Shown here in pieces: positions 4,694-8,103 of a stretch of 8,103 bases of DNA. The notes beneath the pieces are model-generated. The model was not told where the DNA came from. It saw only the letters and a program-made list of their open reading frames with translations, and did no database searches. The first letter of the stretch is position 1; every line of letters begins with the position of its first letter. The DNA is from an uncultured Oscillospiraceae bacterium. Its GTDB lineage: Bacteria; Bacillota; Clostridia; Oscillospirales; Oscillospiraceae. The translations under genes and the position numbers were made by a program. Location of the stretch: assembly GCA_910579485.1 (NCBI GenBank), contig CAJTVO010000140.1, positions 1 to 8,103 of the forward strand, read 5' to 3'.

Positions 4694-6589
4694 TTATTCG
4701 CTTGTAGATTTCATCTGGTCAAGTTTTTCTCGGAACTTTAAAATTTTCTTCTTGGTTCTCTCGTCAATATTCACAGGGGCATAAAAGCTGTGTATCCTCT
4801 GGTGGCAGTCCTGACAGACCCACGCAAGGTTTGGCACTTTGTTGATTTTATCCAAAGGCAGCTGCCGGTTCACATGGTGGCAGTGCCGCCCCTTTCGAGT
4901 TGTCAACGCAGCGCCGCAGCAGCGGCATTTCCATTTATCACGGTTAAACGCATACTCCCGATTCATGAAATATTCAAAATTGTAGATGGAATCTTTATAA
5001 GCCGACATCCTCAAATCTTCCCAGGTATTGACAGAAGGGCGGTCCTTCGGCAAGGGTTTTTGGTTCTTACGTTGCCGGATATACATAGTCCGTCCTTCCG
5101 CTGTATAGGGAGTCATTTTCTGATTCATCGGCAACTTCTCATGCTGGGAGTGGGTAATGAACGCCATTGTAATCCCGACCCACATATTCTGATACTCGAT
5201 TGCATGAGTTTTTGCGGTATAGCCGTCATGCCGGTGAGGAAGATTGCTCAACTTGCCCAGGGGGATTTTCATATGTGCCGCTGTGTCAGGATACATCCGT
5301 TTCCAGGTGTAGTGACAGCTGACGTATATACGATGGTCCAGCACACTGAACGCATTGGAGCAAATGGAAATCTTGATATATTCCGCAATTCCCATAATCA
5401 TCGCATTGATACGCTGTATCTGAGCCACCCGGTCACTGGTGCTGTCCATACGCTTCATAGCGTGTATCTCGCCGCACACTTTTGTAATTTTGGCAGAGAG
5501 CCTTTTCATGTTCGGGTACGGCTTACCAACTAAGTTTTCAGAATCTTTCGAGGCTCCTCGCGGCCTTGCGGCCCGTATCACAAACCCCAGAAATTCTGCG
5601 CCGTCCTTTTGCATGTCCGTAATCTTCGTTTTCTCATCCGACAATTCCAGCTTCAGCCTGTACCTGAAATATTTCGTGAGATGTTTCTTCAACCGCTCCG
5701 CTTCCCGCTGCCTGGTGGTTAGGATAATCCAATCGTCAGCGTAGCGGAAATTGTACTTGGGAATCACACCCTGCCGCCGCAGGCGGGCGATGTCGTTGCC
5801 CTTTTGTCTGCATTGTCGCACTGGCTCGGAGTATAGCCGCCCAACGTACCAGTCGAAGTCGTTCAGGTAGACATTTGACAACAACGGGGAAATAATACCG
5901 CCCTGGGGTGTTCCGACAACACTGTTATACAGAATGTCGTACTCCACGTATCCCGCTTTCAAGGTCTGACGGATAATGGTGATGATTCGCTTGTCGTGGA
6001 TGCCAATTCTCCAAAGTTTTTGCAGCAGTATCCTGTGATTGATGTTGTCAAAACAACCCTTGATGTCCCCTTCCAGCGCAAAGACCGCTTTGTTTCCTGG
6101 TTTTGCCGGAACGTTAAGAGTATGGCATATGTCCGCAATGGCGTGCTTTTGTGCGCGATAAGGGCGAAAGCCATAACTGTGAGGATAAAATTTTGCTTCA
6201 CAAACTGGTTCTATAATAATGCGGATACATTCTTGGATAATTCGGTCTAAAATTGTGGGGATACCCAATGGCCGCAATTTTCCATTCCCTTTGTCGATAT
6301 ACACACGCCGGGCTGGTTTTGGAAGATAGTGCCGCAGGTTGCTCTGAACGATACCGACCACCTCGTCTTTAGGCATTTGCAGGTACTTTTCCATTTTTAC
6401 CTTGTCCACGCCAGCAGTTTTACTGCCTTTGTTGGATTTGATATTATGGATGGCTGTGACGATAGTGGTTTCACTGATAACCGCTTCCGGTAATCCTGTG
6501 AAATTATTATTTTGCTGTGATTGTGCGTAAAGAAAATCTTGCGGTTTCTTTAGGTCCGTTTCGCATGAAAGATTGACGTTTAAGTGCAT
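4694..6589 (-). CDS. ltrA: Group II intron reverse transcriptase/maturase with HNH endonuclease
   Basis: This 631-aa intron-encoded protein appears full length. It aids splicing of its intron and copies it into DNA targets. The RT domain covers about 40-340: KLRPLGIPTILDRIIQ at 104-119, the first catalytic Asp in FALEGDIKGCFDN (Asp175), GTPQGGIISPLLSNVYLN at 226-243 and the active site FRYADD with YADD at 283-286. All three catalytic Asp are present. Maturase domain X follows at about 360-480. The C-terminus has an HNH/zinc-type endonuclease: CRCC (555-558), HCHHVN (569-574) and CQDCHQRIH (592-600), used for second-strand cleavage. The ATG at 6589 has a GGGGG-rich site about 9 nt upstream. 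I see no frameshift or stop. Confidence 0.95.
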   Translation of the reverse strand: MHLNVNLSCETDLKKPQDFLYAQSQQNNNFTGLPEAVISETTIVTAIHNIKSNKGSKTAGVDKVKMEKYLQMPKDEVVGIVQSNLRHYLPKPARRVYIDKGNGKLRPLGIPTILDRIIQECIRIIIEPVCEAKFYPHSYGFRPYRAQKHAIADICHTLNVPAKPGNKAVFALEGDIKGCFDNINHRILLQKLWRIGIHDKRIITIIRQTLKAGYVEYDILYNSVVGTPQGGIISPLLSNVYLNDFDWYVGRLYSEPVRQCRQKGNDIARLRRQGVIPKYNFRYADDWIILTTRQREAERLKKHLTKYFRYRLKLELSDEKTKITDMQKDGAEFLGFVIRAARPRGASKDSENLVGKPYPNMKRLSAKITKVCGEIHAMKRMDSTSDRVAQIQRINAMIMGIAEYIKISICSNAFSVLDHRIYVSCHYTWKRMYPDTAAHMKIPLGKLSNLPHRHDGYTAKTHAIEYQNMWVGITMAFITHSQHEKLPMNQKMTPYTAEGRTMYIRQRKNQKPLPKDRPSVNTWEDLRMSAYKDSIYNFEYFMNREYAFNRDKWKCRCCGAALTTRKGRHCHHVNRQLPLDKINKVPNLAWVCQDCHQRIHSFYAPVNIDERTKKKILKFREKLDQMKSTSE

Positions 6590-7333
6590 AAGGCATTCCC
6601 CCTATGGTTCGTCACTCCTATTTCAGAGAGTTAAAATCCTTCTATTTGCGAAATCTACAAATCGAACCGGTTGGTCCCCTTCGCCGTGGAGCATTTCAGC
6701 CCCGTGTGACTGGCTTTCCCAGTCTCAGACTACTATGGGACCGCTGACACCTGCATCGTTCATCGCGCTGTACCGCTCCCTTTGCAGGTTCTCAAACGTT
6801 CCGAAACCTCTATCCTTAAGTAAAAGCCCGTAGGCCGCTACCATACGCCGTGGAATCTGAATGTGCTTTGAACCATAGTTACTGCACATTACCCAAACCA
6901 TTTCAGGATTGAGCGCTGATATTGAACAAAGGACAATACCAGTCATTCCAATGACCTGCCTTTCAGCAGGGGAGCTTTACGACGCCGCATAGCTTTCCCT
7001 TCGTATGGCCATAGGCTTTGGAAGACCGCTCCATATAGGCCATATGCACAAATGCGCACTTAGGCCATCAGGCTACGACTTTACCACGCTTTATACCATT
7101 GGCAGATACAGCCGCCAAACGCATAGTGGAGTATCATCTCGCGTGCTATCTCCGACTTTGACATGTCGTGTGCAGGATTTACCTGCTAACGATATTGGTT
7201 CTGCACGGCAGGGGAATCTCACCCCTGAATTTGAGGTTTCAGTTCTCGCCAGCTCATTCTTGTTGCCAAGTGTTTCTGGCTGCCTCCTTTCACTGTGCCT
7301 GTCAAGCACAACTTGGGGTGGAACGTTTCGCAC
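6590..7333 (-). ncRNA. Group II intron 5' RNA domains I to IV (no gene)
   Basis: These 744 nt upstream of the maturase start correspond to ribozyme domains I-III and the beginning of IV. Local hairpins are visible, for example GCAGG/CCTGC within about 7168-7182 and a GGGG/CCCC stem within about 7206-7226. The small frames found here on both strands have no coherent protein character. I did not draw the full secondary structure. Confidence 0.6.
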
Positions 7334-7735
7334 CCTCATAAAGTCCCTTGATTTGTGCTGCGTTCTGGATAATCGTGCTTGCGGAAATGTTGCGGGAGCG
7401 TGTGGTTGCCAGTTCACGGGTGAAGCCTGGGAGGGGCGTGGCGGCGAACTCGTCCAGCACGAAGTGGACGTGGCAGGGCAAGGCCCGTGGTGGATATGGT
7501 CGGCGCTGTAGTAGAGGGCCTGGAACACCTGGGCGTAGAGCAGACTCACCAAAAAATTCAGACTGTTGTCGTTGTCCGATATCACCGCATACAGAGCACA
7601 CTACTGCTCTTCCAGAGTGTGGATATCCATATCGTCATGGTCCATGATAGCTTTGATCTGGGGCAGATTGAACGAAGCCAGCCGGACGGCGGTGGACACG
7701 AGAATCGACTTTGAGGTCTTGCCTGTGACGAGTTG
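7334..7735 (-). pseudogene. VirD4/TraG-type conjugative coupling protein, C-terminal fragment
   Basis: The fragment encodes part of a type IV secretion coupling ATPase, which brings the relaxase-DNA complex to the conjugation channel at the membrane. Read on the minus strand, codons give TGKTSKSILVSTAVRLASFN from about 7726, then LPQIKAIMDHDDMDIHTLEEQ, then a TAG stop (7603-7601) where the family has a Lys or similar. The frame resumes as CALYAVISDNDNSLNFLVSLL. Near 7472-7484 a 1-bp loss shifts the frame into HVHFVLDEF (Walker B), RELATTRSRNISAS, IIQNAAQIKGLYE. The gene then breaks at the group II intron after GAGG. The N-terminus with Walker A is missing because homology ends at the IS630 element side. 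With stop, frameshift, insertion and truncation it is non-functional. It resembles Tn1549-like integrative element genes of gut Firmicutes. Confidence 0.82.
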
Positions 7736-7764
7736 TCAAGGATTTTTTAATATAGTAAAAACAG

Positions 7765-7793
7765 TTGAAAAAAGGTATGGTAACGAGTAGAAT
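7765..7793 (+). promoter_or_regulatory. Candidate promoter for the IS630 transposase
   Basis: TTGAAA (7765-7770) and TAGAAT (7788-7793) are separated by 17 bp. The predicted start falls at or next to the ATG at 7800, which would make a leaderless or near-leaderless message, consistent with the lack of a good ribosome site. Confidence 0.35.
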
Positions 7794-7799
7794 AATGGC

Positions 7800-8103
7800 A
7801 TGAGCTATTCAAGAAGGTATAGGGAACGCACAATAGAATATCGACAGGCAGGACATAGCTTGGAAGCGCCCCATCAAGTCTTTAAGGTTTCCAAATCGAT
7901 GATACAAAAGTGGGAAAAGCAGCTGAAAGAAACGGGGGATTTGGAAAAGAAATATCTGCATAGAAGTTTCCGAAAGATCAATCCAGAAAAGCTGAAGGCA
8001 TATGTTGCGGCCCATTCAGACGCATACCAATCAGAAATAGCTGAGGCATTTGGATGCAGCGAAAGCGGCATTCGAGACGCATTGCGGCGGCATAAAATCA
8101 CAA
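7800..8103 (+). CDS. IS630-family transposase, N-terminal part (partial)
   Basis: The frame opens with MSYSRRYRERTIEYRQAGHS and stays open for 101 codons to the right edge. Two helix-turn-helix units are visible: HSLEAPHQVFKVSKSMIQKW (residues 19-38) and SEIAEAFGCSESGIRDALRR (about 79-98). This paired-HTH N-terminus is the DNA-end-binding part of IS630 transposases. The DDE catalytic domain would lie beyond the window, either in the same frame or in a second one reached by frameshift, as some IS630 elements have. The first in-frame start after a TAG at 7788-7790 is ATG 7800. An overlapping ATG at 7795 closes after two codons. Confidence 0.85.
   Translation, partial: MSYSRRYRERTIEYRQAGHSLEAPHQVFKVSKSMIQKWEKQLKETGDLEKKYLHRSFRKINPEKLKAYVAAHSDAYQSEIAEAFGCSESGIRDALRRHKIT

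Larger units (their letters stand above)
4556..7333 (-). mobile_element. Group II intron, complete, with intron-encoded protein
   Basis: This is a 2778-nt retroelement read on the minus strand. The 5' end is set at 7333, where GTGCG (group II consensus GTGYG) begins exactly where homology of the upstream exon to VirD4/TraG stops. The 3' end is set at 4556, after a domain V/VI pair ending in ATCAC (consensus end AY). The maturase gene lies between the 5' RNA domains (744 nt) and domain V, as normal for a domain IV ORF. The intron is in sense orientation to the interrupted gene, so it could splice from its transcript. I did not find a convincing EBS1 partner for the exon end TATGAGG; CCTCA at about 7231-7227 could pair but lies unusually close to the 5' end. 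The ends are therefore good but not proven. Confidence 0.8.
7736..8103 (+). mobile_element. IS630-family insertion sequence, left part
   Basis: Coupling-protein homology stops near 7735 and AT-rich non-coding DNA leads into an IS630-type transposase gene that leaves the window. The exact left end is uncertain: IS630 elements insert at TA, and several TA steps occur at 7748-7756, but only one end is visible, so the terminal inverted repeat cannot be defined. Confidence 0.55.

Noticed and set aside
4790..5533. Plus-strand open frame of 247 codons opposite the maturase
   Set aside because: The minus-strand maturase is intact and motif-complete; this frame has no recognisable domain.
7057..7061. 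Alternative intron 5' end at GTGCG (minus strand)
   Set aside because: It matches the GTGYG consensus, but coupling-protein homology runs only to 7334. Choosing 7061 would leave about 270 nt unexplained and shorten the 5' RNA domains.
7091..7601. Two overlapping minus-strand ORFs of 164 and 99 codons taken as separate genes
   Set aside because: They are two reading frames of one frameshifted coupling-protein fragment that run on into the intron.
7809..8101. Minus-strand ORFs at the right edge
   Set aside because: They are antisense to the IS630 transposase, whose helix-turn-helix pattern is clear.
1..8103. CRISPR arrays, tRNA or rRNA genes
   Set aside because: No regularly spaced repeats and no tRNA or rRNA core sequence was seen on either strand.

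Overview
The window looks like a chromosomal piece of a GC-rich, endospore-forming gut-type Firmicute (Clostridia; the Oscillospiraceae with Flavonifractor/Oscillibacter-like base composition would fit, but the genus is inferred). The evidence is a CwlJ-GerQ spore-germination pair, AGGAGG-type ribosome binding sites, TTG and GTG starts, and a YtrA-type GntR/ABC operon. The left half (to about 4400) is GC-rich and densely coding. The right half is AT-richer and consists of mobile DNA and the remains of a conjugation gene.

Left block, minus strand (119-3201): a five-gene operon reads right to left: GntR/YtrA-type repressor (2755-3117), ABC ATPase (1880-2755), two different six-helix membrane subunits (1221-1883 and 491-1207) and a small membrane-anchored protein (119-463). 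The first three genes overlap at stop/start codons (TGATG and GTGA), so they are probably translationally coupled. A clear sigma-A promoter (TTGACA, 17 bp, TATAGT) lies upstream, and an imperfect 22-bp inverted repeat covers its start point, which suggests autorepression. A perfect 20-bp stem hairpin lies at the downstream end. The logic resembles small-ligand- or cell-wall-stress-responsive exporters of the YtrABC type: an unknown ligand relieves the GntR protein and the pump is made.

Middle block, plus strand (3245-4398): divergent from the operon, cwlJ (cortex-lytic hydrolase) and gerQ (spore-coat protein needed for CwlJ function) form a two-gene unit. It has a good match to a mother-cell (sigma-K/sigma-E) promoter and ends in a strong hairpin.

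Right block (about 4400-8103): after a short orphan segment there is a group II intron on the minus strand (4556-7333). It has a recognisable 34-nt domain V, a candidate domain VI, and an apparently intact 631-aa reverse transcriptase/maturase/HNH protein. Its 5' exon is the C-terminal part of a VirD4/TraG-type conjugative coupling protein (7334-7735), already damaged by a stop codon and a frameshift. The sequence on the 3' side of the intron does not continue that gene, so the flanks have been rearranged. The coupling-protein fragment is cut at its upstream side by an IS630-family element, whose transposase runs off the right edge. The block reads as a decayed conjugative-element scar next to the sporulation genes.

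I found no undescribed system with confidence. The most notable points are the mismatched intron flanks, the HNH-bearing intron protein paired with a domain V that has CGC at the triad position, and the small conserved-looking protein at the end of the ABC operon.
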